Shown: positions 1 through 13,249, counted from the first letter of the stretch. The stretch: DNA of 64,000 nt from Branchiostoma belcheri (GCF_001625305.1 NW_017804609.1:248015-312014); one strand, 5' to 3'. The notes: generated by a model from the letters alone, not told the origin. Translations and numbers: made by a program.

Positions 1-1040
1 AATTCATTAAAACAGCAGCCTGCAAGATTGACAAGAACATTTAAAAACAGTGTCCAGTTTAATTCCGGAATTCCATTTTAATTCCGGACTAATTCATCAG
101 ACTTCAAGGTACATGCAGTACGCCCGAGGACAAACCTTACTTAATATAACACCAGGAAAACATGACAGCCATCTTTACTCATCAAACCCTGGTACAGTAA
201 AAAGCATCTTACACTCACTACCATTGCCACTGACAATGAAGGATTGTTGTAATTATTATTACTACGTCAGATGACTTAACTCAACGCTGGATGTACTAAA
301 GTAACCCCAATTGCAGGAAAACCCTGCTAGTTGCCATAAGTAAGTCTTAATGAGATCCGTGACACATATGAAGTGGCATATCTCCAGGGTGACTAGAAAA
401 TTATTTTGTCTTATGATGGAGCATCACCCACAAGAAACATCTTCTTAGAAAACATCATTGGAGAAGCTCTAGAGGAAAGGAGGTGTAATAACATAGGACT
501 GCACTGATGAAGTTATTATAAGTGTACTGCACACTTGACAAGGGAATAAACATTTCCAAGAAACAAACAGGCACTACGATGACAAGAGCAATGTAAATGT
601 GTCATGTGTGTCTTGAAGGACCACAGGAAGAATAGCTACAATACAATTTTTGTACTAGTAAGCTAAGTGTGGATCCCAATAAAGTCAAGTCAAAGCAGAA
701 TCCCGAGACATCAACTGGAAAACTTGATACAGTAGCAGACTGAGTGTAATTCACAATTGTTTTGAGGTGCTGTGTTCACAGTTTATGCAGTCACACTTAT
801 CATTACCGCTGCAAACTTATCAACTGTTAACAAGCAATTTTGTCGATTTTCTTTTTTTTCTGCTCCTGCCACAACCGTGAACATATATTTCTGCAAACAT
901 GCCCATTTTTGCAGACCACAAACAGTTGGCAAGAAAATAGCTCTTCCAAGAAACAAACAGGCACTACTACGAGAAGAATAGAATCCCCAGACTTTAGCGT
1001 GAAAACTTGATAACCTCCGCTGTAGATGGTAATAACAACT
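1..1040. other. Non-coding, no gene seen
   Basis: AT-rich sequence with short direct repeats (for example a 19-base AAACAAACAGGCACTAC-type segment near 560 and 950). No coding or RNA feature is supported. Confidence 0.6.
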
Positions 1041-1204
1041 CAGGTGTTTAGGCTGTCAGTACTGGTGACGCTGAAAGACCGTTTCTCATAATTACGCTCG
1101 ATGGTGTGTGTGTGACGGTTTCCTCCCTGGAGCGCAACCTGCCATCATTCCACACACCAGCAAGGGGACTGGGACAGGACAACGCAGTTTCTAGTTTCAC
1201 ACAC

Positions 1205-1515
1205 ATCTGTACCTGTATAGCCGGTATAACTTCTCCTTGACATAACACACCAGCTTCGCAGGCACACGGCACAGTGGCAGCTGGCTATATTACACCGATC
1301 GACTTGTTACACCTAACCCTTGAACTTCTAACTCTAGACATTGTTTAAAGCTATCTAATAACAATGCCCCTACTGTACTTGGTGACAGTGAGTTCCACTC
1401 TGCGATAGTTCTAGGAAAGAATGAATTCTTGAACACCTCAATCCTTGGTTGATAACTCTGGTACTTGAAGGCATGGCTATTTCTTGTTCTCTTCTGAGCT
1501 GGTATGATGATGATG
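1205..1515 (-). mobile_element. 3' end of a non-LTR retrotransposon (reverse-transcriptase C-terminus)
   Basis: The minus strand encodes the typical tail of a CR1/L2-like ORF2: RNSHAFKYQSYQPRIEVFKN, then SFFPRTIAEWNSLSPSTV and DSFKQCL. A 3' UTR-like segment with CGAAGCTGGTGTGTTATG follows. The upstream enzyme is missing, so this is a 5'-truncated copy. A second copy of the same 3' UTR segment flanks it at about 1530-1640. Confidence 0.75.
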
Positions 1516-1687
1516 CGTTTAACACACATATCTGTATCTGTATAATCGGGAAAACTGCCCCTTGGCATAACACACCAGCTTCGCAGGTACACGGCACAGT
1601 GGCAGCTGGACATATTGCACCGTAGGACTTGTTAAATCACACATCTGTGATCTCACACATCTAGCCTCTCAACATCTAAACCTAAAC

Positions 1688-1812
1688 ATTGTTTCAAGCT
1701 AGTGAGGATGCTCCTACTGTACTTGATGGCAGCGAGTTCCATTCTACAATACTGGAACTCACTGCCTCCAAGTAAAGTAGGGGCATCATCACTAGATAGT
1801 TTGAAACAATGC
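1688..1812. mobile_element. Inverted pair of LINE 3' fragments (palindrome)
   Basis: Two roughly 62-base segments of the same LINE C-terminus (WNSLPPSKVGASSLDSLKQC) stand head to head. The left arm reads on minus and the right arm on plus, forming an imperfect hairpin centred near 1750. Confidence 0.65.
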
Positions 1813-1840
1813 GCAAAAGCTGGAATTGAACTCAAAACAC

Positions 1841-2880
1841 AAGAAAGTGAGCCATTTTTTAAGCTTTACAAAAGTTCCAACAGTGGTACGTTGTTTTTGG
1901 TAATTGCAGCAAATGTTAGATAATCTTTAGTCCATACACATGTAGTACAGTACACATCAATGTACACTCTTGCAATAAAATTTGAGTAACAAAATTTTTT
2001 CCATCAAAATTCTCCGCACTGTAATATCAGGAAACCGCACGACTATCAACTGAGTTGTTCTGTCTGGATGATTATCAGTGCGTGTGTGCTATAATTGTAA
2101 CCATTCACATGTTGAGCTGTTATCTCCTTCCATGGTTAAAAGAGGTATTAGAGATGATATGCTTTATAATGGTTAGATTAGGGCTGCCTCTGGGCTTCGG
2201 GATGATTATGTGCATTAGCGTATGCTGCTGCTGGAGATAACAACATTACTGTGCACGACATAATCACGTTCATTCGTTCTGCCAAAACGACTGATAAAAG
2301 GCACGAAAACAAGAATCGTTTACACAAATGTTCACCTTTTAAGGTCATTTAGTCTTTAAACAACGCTTGCACAGAAGCATTTAGCAGAAACTTTAAGATA
2401 ATTGCAGTTTTAAGTAATCCTAAAGCATTAAATTTTCATAAAAGTTAATGTTGATATCTTTTTAAAATTAAAAGCATTCATTATGCTACATGTTAAGCAA
2501 GATTTCAAAATAATTTTCATCAAACAAAACTGGGATGGCGCAAAAAAAATTCAGGCTGCCTAGAACACATCAAGTCAAGAAGAAGGAGAATGTGAACATG
2601 ATTCTTAAACAGCTTTTCTTGTTGTGCAACCAAAGATATTGATTTGATAGATAAAGAAAACTGATGGGCCATCCACACAGAAATTTTGAATCCAACCTAT
2701 GAACCAATCAGAGCGCAGGGACAGTTAGACTGACGTCAATCGTCCCGGCAATATGATGTCACGAGGTTCCGTCACGCACGGTGGGAAGGACAAAGACATG
2801 ACCTTTCCAGGGACAGACGGAGAGGAAAATTACAGATGTCAGGACGGGACTGGTAATTAGTATGACCTTCACCATCCAAG
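1841..2880. other. Non-coding AT-rich stretch
   Basis: No coding feature seen. One perfect TGACGTCA octamer lies at 2731-2738, beside an ACCAATCAG (CCAAT-type) sequence at about 2702. This could be promoter-like, but no gene start is recognised nearby. Confidence 0.5.
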
Positions 2881-2885
2881 GGAGA

Positions 2886-2889
2886 AGTG

Positions 2890-2928
<39 letters not shown>

Positions 2929-3170
2929 TGTGCATGTGTGTGTGCTGTGTGTGTATCTGTGTGTGTGTGCATGTGTGTGTGCTGTGTGTGTATCTGTGTG
3001 TGTGTGCATGTGTGTGTGCTGTGTGTGTATCTGTGTGTGTGTGCATGTGTGTGTGCTGTGTGTGTGTGCTGTGTGTGTGTGTGTGTGTGTAAGAGTGTGT
3101 GTGTGTGTATGTGTGTGTGTGTGTGTGCGTGCATGTGTATGTGTGTAAGAGTGTGTGTGTGTTTTGTGCG
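2886..3170. repeat. (TG)n microsatellite with a compound minisatellite
   Basis: TG/CA tract. Its centre (2930-3060) is a higher-order repeat of about 45 bases (TGTGTGTGCTGTGTGTGTATCTG type). All the long Cys/Val and His/Thr open frames here are artefacts. Confidence 0.95.
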
Positions 3171-3215
3171 TGTGTGCGTGCATGCCTGTGTGCTTGTGTA
3201 TGCGCAACACTACAT

Positions 3216-4175
3216 GTTTCCAAGAAAACAAGAAGTATGAGCAAAGATATCTATCACATGCAACTCCAAAGTCAAAGTATCAGTGAAACATATGGCGTTA
3301 TACCAAAATCAATATGACACTGTCTCTATCAATATTGCTATAGAACACAATTTCGTGATAATAACAAGATCAAAATCGATATTTGCTATTTCTTGTTACT
3401 TCTAAATGCACCCAAAGCGATTTCAGGATAGTAGAACCTATTTCAAAGTCAATTTTCCATTTTACCTTTAAGTAGTAATTTGAGTCAACCCTATCTAATA
3501 GCTTACTGATATCTGTGAGGCAAAAATGTGATGTCGCTGATGGAAACATTTGCCTGCTTCATATCATAGGCTGGTTCTGGCTATTTATTTAAGGTATCCA
3601 AAGATAAAGGAATTCATTACATAGCTCATTTTAAAGCTTTTTCAAATACTTTAAGTATCAAAATGATGATAATAAAAATGTGCTAAGAAATGGCAGTAAA
3701 CGTCAGTATCAGACAGATTTCCTCCTTCGGATTATTTCTAACAGTATCACCGCCCTAAAATTGCATTTGCTGCCTGTAATGCGTAAGCTGCAGGCACTCC
3801 CCAGGCACCGTAAGCCTGGTGCATTTTCAGTTCATGTCCTCAACTGAACATGGATTACAAGGAGAGGTCATTTTCCAATGACACTATCATCTCTAATACG
3901 GTTATTTTCAGAGTAGAAGTAAAAGTACTTACAGGTCAGGCTGTACATAAACCTGCATAGTGAAGTATTTCCTAAAATGTTCCTCTTTCAATAAAGGCTG
4001 TATTGAAATGCTGGCATTGACAATGTTCACTTCAATGGTGGATTTGTATTTATATTATCTGAATAGTCAGTATAGCCACCCCTCAGCATAACATGTCAGC
4101 TTATGGATGAAGCTACTTTTTCATTTGAAAGCGTATTCCAGTAAAGAATTATCCTTCTGGACATGTTTTAGTGTA
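3216..4175. other. Non-coding, no gene seen
   Basis: Low-GC sequence with no coding, RNA or repeat unit that I can define, apart from a LINE-tail-like segment near 4065-4110. Confidence 0.55.
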
Positions 4176-4633
4176 AACATGCCTGTCCTTGGTGCTGAAC
4201 ACCATCCACACACAAACATGCCTGTCCTTGGTGCTGAACACCATCCAAACACAGCTAAACATGCCTGTCCTTGGTGCTGAACACCATCCACACACAGCCT
4301 AACATGTCTGTCCTTGGTGCTGAACACCATCCACACACAGGCAAACATGCCTGTCCTTGGTGCTGAACACCATCCACATACAGCTAACATGCCTGTCCTT
4401 GGTGCCAAACACCATCCACACACAGGCAAACATGCCTGTCCTTGGTGCTGAACACCATCCACACACAGCCAAACATGCCTGTCCTTGGTGCTGAACACCA
4501 TCCACACACAGGCAAACATGCCTGTCCTTGGTGCTGAACACCATTCACACACAGCTAAACATGCCTGTCCTTAGTGCTGAACACCATCTACACACAAACA
4601 TGCCTGTCCTTGGTGCTGAACACCATCCACACA
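4176..4633. repeat. Minisatellite, about 11 copies of a 39-43 base unit
   Basis: The core CATGCCTGTCCTTGGTGCTG recurs at 4181, 4220, 4263, 4306, 4349, 4391, 4434, 4477, 4520, 4563 and 4602. Most spacings are 43 bases. Because 43 is not a multiple of three, the minus-strand open frame that spans it changes reading frame each unit, so it is not a protein repeat. Confidence 0.95.
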
Positions 4634-4640
4634 AGTAAAC

Positions 4641-5260
4641 ATAGTTCTTAACACAATACATGCCTGCTAGCATAACTGTGATTTTTTTACCTCAGAGCCC
4701 TTGAACAAAATCTGGATGCGTCTAACAAAAAAAACGTTCACGTCAAAGTTATTACCTCCAGTTGTCTGACTAAATCCACTCAGTGATGGCAGACGCGGGG
4801 GAAGCTTAAGCTTTATTAGCTTTTACACAGTCAAGTACCTCCAAGTCATCGATACAGCACCCAAGGCAAACCCACCTTCTCTACTTGACTTACATACTAA
4901 ACTGGAGCCAACCCTAATCCTGAATTCTAGGCTCATATAGGCACATGGACTTGCAATGCTGGTTAGGGCTGGAAATACTGGGTGCATATGCACCTTAGCG
5001 GGTAAAATTGGAGCAGTACAGGTATTTCTGATGACTTACACCTAACCTGCACTGGTCTATATACAGGGTTCATATAATACATAATTTAGTGTTTGTTTGA
5101 AGTTATGAAATATTAAGAAATAACAGGTTTCTGAACAGTTTTTGGCATAATCCATATTCTCAAAGTCTGAATGGTGCAGGTAAATCTTGTTTGCTGCAGG
5201 TAATGTTCAATGCTACATGCACCAGTGCCGGGATGCAGAAAAAAGTATTTCCAGCCCTGC
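4641..5260. other. Non-coding with dispersed repeat fragments
   Basis: Segments around 4935-5060 (GGCTGGAAATACTGGGTGCA and flanks) recur at 5967-6060, so they belong to a dispersed repeat. No gene seen. Confidence 0.5.
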
Positions 5261-5269
5261 TCATATAGG

Positions 5270-5455
5270 CAAGTATGCCAAAAAACAGTTACTCAAGCAA
5301 CTGGATATGATTTTGGAAATGGTCAAAATGGTTATGCAGGCATTTCCAAGTAATTCTGTCTCCACTGGACCCACTGGAAGGTTTCCAAAACCATACCCAG
5401 TTGCTTGAGTAAGTGTTTTGGGGGCGTATCTTATTACCTGGATGTCTAACCTTCA
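5270..5455. mobile_element. MITE with long terminal inverted repeats (family A)
   Basis: The left arm CAGTTACTCAAGCAACTGGA with flank is mirrored by TCCAGTTGCTTGAGTAA-type sequence near 5400. The outer arm continues to GGATGTCTAACCTTCACC at about 5450. Other copies or arms are at 9465-9725, 33030-33140, 35480-35530 and 44920-44995. Confidence 0.7.
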
Positions 5456-5884
5456 CCGACATATAATATGCAAGTAGTTGCTCCTTTAATTCCTTATAAA
5501 TGGCTTACCAGTGTCAAATTACAAATATCACGAGTGTAGCCTTACCAATCTTATTGTATATTAGATATTTGAGAAGAAATTCAATTACAAAATGTATTTC
5601 TTCTAGGATTTTGTTTCAGACTTAGTAAGGTAGGCAATAGATGTGTATAGTAAATCTTGAAACATTTTCATTTTCTGTTTAGGGTTTTCGTGGTTATCTC
5701 CTCATCCAGAATATTTTTGTGTTGCAGCCTTAAAATTACACTGAATGCCATTAACACCTGCGGTGTGGTAACATAAAGCCCTTGCCTTGTACAGTCATTG
5801 CAATGCTGTAGGTGTTCTGAGACTCTTTCGATGTCTACATTACCTCCAGCAACCCACCAAGTAACCCCCATGGAAAATCACATC

Positions 5885-6930
5885 CTGTACGTGAGACAGA
5901 GTGCGGGCCGGGGATACAGGTGGATCTGGAGTGATGGTTTCACACCAGAATTCATTTCCAAAACAGGGCTGGAAATACTGGGTGCATGTGCACCTTAGCG
6001 CACCCAAATTTGGAGCTGTGCATCCAATTTTTTTCTGTGGGTGCACCAGTGCACCGAAATATTTTCGTAGGATTACGTATGTAAAGATGTTGTTGTATAG
6101 TAGTATACAGCATGTGTTAAGTTAATGACACCCAAGTGTCCTTGTTATAAAATCCTTGTTATAGTACTTTTCCTTAGAAATGAAAAATAATTTAAGGTTT
6201 TGCTGACATTCTACAACTTTATCTTATAATATGGTGCACCCAAAAAAAATTTGTGCACCCAATTTTTTAGGTTGGGTTCACCAGAGCACCTATTACCAAA
6301 AACGAATTTCGAGCCCTGCATCCTATACATGAGACAGAGAGCAGCGGATCTAGAGCGATGGTTGCACACCAGATTTCATTTCCAAAAAGACGAGAAGGTT
6401 CCTCCATCGCCTCTGATGAAGCTTTATACTTTAGTACTGCATCTGAGACCTCCCTACAGATTAATAAACAGATAAACGAGAGGGAAGTACAGCGAGATTG
6501 AGTCGGGAGCTGCCTCGCACCTCCTTAACAAAGTAAGTACTTTTCTTTAGAAATGAAACATAATTAATTTTCACTGACATTCTACTAATTCTATCCTATA
6601 TATATGTTTTGCACCCAATTTTTTTAGGTTGGGTGCACCAGAGCACTTATTCCCAAACATGAATTTCGAGCCCTGCATCCTATACATGAGACAGAGAGCA
6701 GCGGATCTAGAGCGATGGTTTCACACCAGATTTCATTTCCAAAAGAAGAGAAGGTTCCTCCATCGCCCCTGATGAAGCTTGCTGCATCAGGACCACATTT
6801 TGCTGCATCAGGACCACATTTGAGACCTCCCCGTAGATTAATAAACAGATAAACGAGAGGGAAGTGCAGCGAGATTGAGTCGGGATCTTCTCCGCACCTT
6901 GAGACAATCCTCCTTAACAAAGTAAGACTC
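5885..6930. repeat. Direct duplication of a ~300-base segment plus a diverged third copy
   Basis: 6265-6545 and 6630-6920 share long near-identical stretches (CGAGCCCTGCATCCTATACA, then AATAAACAGATAAACGAGAG), offset by about 370 bases. A diverged partial copy lies at 5885-5990. A dispersed element tandemly duplicated here is likely. Confidence 0.75.
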
Positions 6931-6959
6931 TCCCGGCAGATAGTTTCACAGATCATTGC

Positions 6960-8250
6960 TCTCGTGAAGATGAGTCACTTCCCGTTGTCGCCCGCGTGTC
7001 TGATTCCCGCCCGCGAAGGGATTAAGACTTGCAGTTCAACACAAGCGCAGGAAACCGAATTATAGCAAAGGCCTCGAAATACTTTCTTCTCAAGCACTGG
7101 TGCAGGTAACATTAGAAATTCACTCCCTGCACCACTCAGAATTTAGGGTGCATGGATTTCTCTAAAAACTGGGTTCAAAATTCTTTTTTCAACACTGGTA
7201 CAGGCAACATTTAGAAATTACCTGAACCACTCAGAATTTAGGAATTTGGTCAAAAATTTCAGTGAGTTAATTCCATTGAGATGGAAAACCGTTTAATTCT
7301 CATTATACAGAATTTACGAAGCATGGATTACTCTAAAAACTGTTCAGAAACTATTGACATTATTTCTGTTGCTCTTCATTGATGGTAACATTCAATGTAG
7401 CAAATAAAAATCCACTTACATGTACACCTACAAACCGAGTGCATGGACCAGTGCACAGCTCCAATTTTACCTGCACTAACCTACATATACCCAGTACATG
7501 GATGCAGATACCCAGAAAGAGATGGACCAGTACAGGTTAGGCGCAGGTAGACATCAGAAATACCTGCACAGCCCCAATTTTACCTGCCCTAACCTGTGCA
7601 CATGCAGATGGTATTTTGAGCCCTGAAGTTAAATATAACCCGGGAATTGCACACCAGGAGAAAATCCTTCCCTAACAAACCTGGGTCTGCCGGAGGATCC
7701 CAATCTCCACAGAATGCTTCCTTGGTTCGTTTGCATGCAAACACCCTTCTCATAGTTTTTGTGGCTATCGGCAGTGGAGGATTGCTGTAAGAGGAATAAC
7801 TTGCAAATATTCAAGCTGTGGCCGGTTACTTGTCGTGACTTAACAGTAATGGTTTTTATGTCTGCAACTCCAATGTGGTTTAAAGTAAAATAGTTGTACA
7901 GTAGTAAATCAAGGAATGCTCCTTTTTGATCAAAAGTTTGGTTTTTGAATCCAACCTAGTAGCTGAGTAGCATGTCAGCAGAATGTACTGCATTTGCGTG
8001 AAACCCGGATTTTTCATGGTTTTCGTTGGATTTTTGGTCAACGTTGCATCAGAATTTTGCCTGTTGCAGATGTATGTCATTTCCGATACAACATTTGGAC
8101 AGGATATCAACCTTAAATATGCAAAGGTTGACATTCAACGTTATATTCTGTAGGATCTTATGTTCTATGCATGATACATTATAGATTTTGCGCAGATGCA
8201 GTATGATCTGCCAACGTGCTCCCATGCATAGTTGTTTAGACCAGGTTTCA
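6960..8250. other. Non-coding, repeat fragments only
   Basis: Contains repeated pieces with CTGCACCACTCAGAATTTAGG (about 7120 and 7215; also near 42430) and the phrase 'acctgcactaacct'. No gene seen. Confidence 0.5.
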
Positions 8251-8254
8251 ATGA

Positions 8255-8410
8255 TTATCTGTATTTGTATCTGTATAGCTGGTATAACCACCCTTTGGCA
8301 TGACACACCAGCCTCGCAGACAAGCGGTGCAGCAGCAGCTGGCTATACCAAATGACTTGTTACACCTAACCCTTGAACATCTTACTCTAAAGAATTGTTT
8401 AAAGCTTCAT
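8255..8410 (-). mobile_element. LINE 3' UTR fragment
   Basis: Shares the GTATAGCYGGTATAACCRCC and CACACCAGCYTCGCAG segments and the ACTTGTTACACCTAACCCTTG block with the LINE tails at 1205-1320 and 20395-20620. Confidence 0.6.
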
Positions 8411-9464
8411 TTTATGTACTTGAAGCCTACCAAGAGAAAGTTGTTGCAACCAGGTTTGACTGTATTTTCACGTAATGCACTTGAAGCCCACCTACAGAAA
8501 GCCACTAATGTGTTTTCGCTGTTTGACCTTTTATGCACTACAGATACTTTTCACATGGCAGAAAACGTTTGGATATTCAATAGCCTTAACCTTTTCTTCT
8601 CTATAGCCTGTCTAGACATACATACAAATTTGTAACATGATAATTTGTAATATCATGATTTAGAAGGTAGATTGGCATAGGGCTTAAAAAACCTACGACC
8701 AGTGCATGTCGCATTAACTTCAAGCATATGCCATTGTTTACTTTTCTACAGTTATTCTGATACATGATGTTTACCAAGCCAAAATTGAGTTACAGAGAGT
8801 ACAAAAACATTACATATTATGTGTACATTATCAGTAATAACATAACTGAACTGTAACATATTGTGCCTTATAAAATCATGTATCATATCATTGCTTTAGC
8901 CTGGGTCAAATATGTGGCATTTAAACATATATTATATATTACATTATTCAATAATTTATGAATTTCAAAATTGATGAATTTGGAGTCTCAAATATTTTCC
9001 AGTTTTGTTTCTTTTCATGTAACTATTCATACATTTTGTAAGGAATTATTTAACTTGTGATATTTTGTATGTGGTTACAGCAGCTATGAAAAAAAAATTA
9101 GATTCAGAGCCCCTAGGAGCTGTCCTTGGTACTGAAATAGAATTTTAAGCTTGTTATACAAATTGTACTGAATGCTCTCACTTCAACTATTTTACACCTA
9201 ATTAATTATCTGCATTCATATAAAGTAAACTGGGCTAAAATTTTCCTATAGGAGGTGAAATGGGCTTGGTGAAGAGTTTTCATGTTTAAAACGTCAAAAT
9301 CCACCAGGAAAAATTTGATCAGCAGTAAACACTCTCTTTAAGCCTTTTCATCTATAGTAAAGGAAAAAGACCCATTACGATAGCCCTTTTTTGAGGCACA
9401 GTGAATAATTATATTTTGTATTTCACTTTGAGCTTGAATTCAATTTGTAAAGGAACTGTTCACT
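8411..9464. other. Non-coding AT-rich stretch
   Basis: No coding potential, RNA gene or defined repeat was recognised. Confidence 0.5.
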
Positions 9465-9725
9465 GCATCGATGAAGGTTAGACATCCAGGTAATACGATA
9501 CACCAAAAAGCAGTTACTCAAACAACTGGATATGATTTTGGAAATGGTCAGACATTTCAGCTAGTATCCACTAGCTTTCGTCACTCCTCTGGTCTCTCAG
9601 TCACTGACGAAAGCTAGTGGATCTCCAGGAGGCCAATGAAGCAATGGTTGGAGTGGACTGGCGACAAGCTATGATGATGATGATTTCCAAAACCATATCC
9701 AGTTGCTTGAGTAACTACTTTTTGG
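9465..9725. mobile_element. MITE family A, near-complete palindromic copy
   Basis: The outer arm (GAAGGTTAGACATCCAGGTAAT, about 9474) and inner arm (CAGTTACTCAAGCAACTGGA) are mirrored at 9690-9725. A second inner stem (CCACTAGCTTTCGTCA against TGACGAAAGCTAGTGG) sits at about 9566-9622, so hairpins are nested. Confidence 0.75.
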
Positions 9726-9775
9726 CGAACTGTACAGTGTCCTGTTTCATACATAATTTTTATAGAGTGATCGAG

Positions 9776-9840
9776 AGAGAGAAAGAGAGAGAGAGAGAGT
9801 GAGAAAGATAGAGAGATAGATAGAGAGAGAGAGAGAGAGA
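9776..9840. repeat. (GA)n microsatellite
   Basis: GAGA/GATA tract immediately after the MITE. Confidence 0.95.
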
Positions 9841-11040
9841 AAATATGTTAACATTGTATCCATCGCCTCTATAACAAATCCAAGTTCAAAACCAAAAGTT
9901 CACGTTCAATTTCATGGTCTACTAGGTTGACACCGTCATCATACAGCCATAACCCTACATGGGGAAATTCTTTCTAAGCACCTGCATAATTTCCTGAAAC
10001 AAACATTACCCGAAATGCAAGGCCTGGGGAGGGGGGAAACATTAAATCTGCAATTTGACAGAATATTGCGGATGATTGTGATTAATCGACGATAATCTTC
10101 CAGTAAATATGTCTTTGTCACATTATCTCTGGTGCGGTGTCATACTGCGGAGGCAAGTTATCCTGTTCCATGTGACAGCTTAGAAATTATACACAACTAA
10201 TATATATTACATCAGGACTTGGAATAGTTTTATTATAGTCACGACATGCACTGGTGCAGCTAACATGCAAAATTACCTGAACCAGAGAAGAGGTTTTACA
10301 ATATTTAGTCTTCATTTTACTGGCCATGGAAACTGTTAAATTCATTATTTACAACATGCAACTTGAGTTCATGGCTGTTTGTCTAAAACATTACAATTAT
10401 TTTAGACATAGTTATAGTTCTAGATAGTTACCTTTATCATGTAGACTTTAGTTATTTTATACTGTTTCATTGTTCTTTTATGTTTTGTAATTTGCAATTA
10501 GCCTCAGGGCACGAATTTGCAATAGACTTTTCCATTAAAAGAGGTAGAATTTGTAAGATAAAACGACTAAACAGACAGACAAGTTACTACATCAAAATAT
10601 AACATACTTGTTTTGAAAAAATACATTAATTTTATAAAAATACAAGTTAACTTTGCAGACGACTGAGAAAAAACAACGCAATTCGACCTTTACATAGTCA
10701 CATTAAATGTTGCATTAGTGCCGGGCTATATAACAATCAGGCTTTCTAATGTCTAGGTCCTTGCAATTATCCCATTTCCCCATTACTCCAGCCATACCTA
10801 CAGAGTAGATGGATGTTTTCTGTCTGCCGTGAGGCTGTCATGTCGTTTATTTGGTTCTTCTGCCTTTCAACTCTCACATTTATGACGTCATGTCGGGATT
10901 ATCGTATTATCATGTCACATTTGGCACGTGGTGAATACATGACGGGTGTGAAATGATTTGATATCATCAGGACTTAAAATATCCTGCACGGGGAACCAAT
11001 GCATCCAATGCTATTTCAGGGCAACAAAACAAGATTCTTA
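9841..11040. other. Non-coding AT-rich stretch
   Basis: No gene seen. One perfect TGACGTCA lies at 10883-10890. Confidence 0.5.
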
Positions 11041-11262
11041 CTAACATCAGTGTCCATAATATCAGCAGGGTCCATAATATCGCCACCTTGAGAAACGGTG
11101 TGCTTAAAGATATTTTTACTGCAACATACCCTAGGTATGTACATTTGATGTGTGAAGGAGTGCATACCAAAAGTATGTTACAGTAAAAATATCTTTAAGC
11201 ACACTTTTTCTCAAGGTGGCAATATTATGGACCCTAGTGATATTATGGACACAGATGTTAAA
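11041..11262. mobile_element. Foldback element, two ~88-base arms
   Basis: Left arm 11041-11129 and right arm about 11172-11262 are inverted copies, roughly 90 percent identical by eye (shared core GTGCTTAAAGATATTTTTAC). The intervening loop is about 42 bases. Each arm contains a doubled TCCATAATAT motif. No coding capacity, so it is non-autonomous. Confidence 0.85.
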
Positions 11263-13245
11263 TGTGGAAATCTGTGTGACATTGATATAATACTGCCATT
11301 TCTTAGCACATTTTTGTCATTATTTCATGCTTCAAGCATTTAAAATAGACTACAGAAACATGCTACATGTATGTCAGATTTTCTCTTTATATTTTGGATA
11401 TACCACTAATACATAGCAAGAACCGGAACCTACAATACAATACAGAACAAGCAACCGTTTTCCGTCAGTGACAACACATTTTGCCTTATAAAAATCTGAT
11501 AAATATCACAGTTTTTTCCCTTATAAGTATCAGATATAATTATGACAGGTCTAATTTTACCTGCACTAAGGTGCATATTTACCCAGCATATATCAAGCCC
11601 TGCAATTTCTTCCCCTACATTTATATACTGTGCCTAGATAACAGAGAAATAACATTCATCTCATAAATTACACTATCCTGTGTTGACGCCTTTGGGGACT
11701 TTGCTGTCTGAGACAATTCATATCTTAATTACATTAAATATTCCTTACTGCTGCTCTTTTTTGCAGAGTCATTTGGGTGCAGCAGTGTTAGCAGCAATCT
11801 AGTTATACAGAAATACATCAACGTACTAAATATAATTATATACATTACGCTAGCCTCAAAATTTGGCATGTGAATAATTGTAACCCACGCATATGATTAA
11901 TTCATTCACGTCATCATTATTATTATCATAAGGTTATTTGGGGTTAAAAAAACAGGTTGACAAATATAGCAATGTGTTTTATCTATGAGTGAATCTCAAA
12001 CAGAATTGTTAAAATGCAGTGGAGCATATGTGATGAACAAAGAGGTGTGGAAAGAAAATTCCTTTTTTTGTTTATTGTCTCAATTTCTGTGACAATAAGT
12101 AATGGGAACGTATTGTGAACTTGTCACAATCCAAAAGTTCAGCCCCCCAAAATAATCCTCCTTCGCGCGGTTAAGAATTATAACTGACATTTTCCTATGC
12201 GTCTTTATTCTGCGTTATAAACGCTTTACACAGACAAATTGCATTAGTGCACGCCAGTACATTCAGGCCTGTAACATAACTGGGTTAACTTCAAAATCCA
12301 TTAGCAAATTTTCTGATCATGCAGCTACTTTTGTTACATAGCAACGTGTAATCTACTTTTCTTAAGTGTGTCTTTATTTGGGATGGAATCTATTCTTTAA
12401 AATGAAAAATAATTTTTGCTAACATTAAATTACTGTAAATTCATTTATTTTTGCTGGGATAATTTTATCACTGTAAGAGTGAGAGGATATTTTGGAATGT
12501 TTCTAGTCAAAACAAATGGCATAAAAACACATGTTTGTGGTACGTGACATAGTTTCTCAGGGGAGATGTACTATGAAAGTAAAATCACTGTTGATATATC
12601 AAGATTTACTGTACTACAACACAAGTAACTGTACTGTAAAATGGTTTAACACAGACAATTGCATTGAATCAGAAAAGACAATTATTGAATATATTACAGT
12701 TACAAACCAGCCTAGTGTATGTTGACTTCATGGCTCCTATACAATCAATGTAGTACATGTAGCATTTGGGGTTATCATAGGATGCCTGGCCTGTATTTTT
12801 TGCCCAATGGCTTTATAATTTTTTACCAAAAAATATGAAAACCAACAATTTAAATTAGAAATTAGTCAACCTGATTTTTCTGTGGGGATAATTTTGTCCT
12901 TCCTGTTTTCTAGGCTAAAGATAAATAACCCTGACCTAAAAATGTCAATTAACTTTCTAATCATTTGCATCTACGTATATTTGAAGGTGGACAAAAAGAC
13001 CCAGTGCATGCGCAGTAGTAAAATAAATAGCCTTGTGACTTTGGGTGTATATATGTGGCCATTTTGACTTTGAATTAGCTTAATCTAAATAAATAAACAT
13101 TGGAAAAGTCTGGTGTTGACATGTAAGTGTCCTACATAGATACATCAGAATTTACAGTCAGCATAAACATATAAGATAGCTTCAGCGCCTGTGTTACCCC
13201 CCTCCCCAATATTTGACATGATGCAATAAATACACAAATAATGCA
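11263..13245. other. Non-coding AT-rich stretch
   Basis: No gene recognised. The segment at about 12690-12800 resembles the reverse complement of about 62400-62490 in sialyltransferase intron 9, so it is a dispersed repeat. Confidence 0.45.
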
Positions 13246-13249
13246 TTAG

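Noticed and set aside
2759-3317. Long open frames of His/Thr or Cys/Val repeats on both strands
   Set aside because: They are translations of a TG/CA microsatellite, open in several frames at once; no protein signature.
4121-4552. 143-codon minus-strand frame with repeated MFACVWMVFSTKDRHV-like text
   Set aside because: Translation of a minisatellite whose 43-base period is not a multiple of three; other frames are open too and no flanking gene structure exists.
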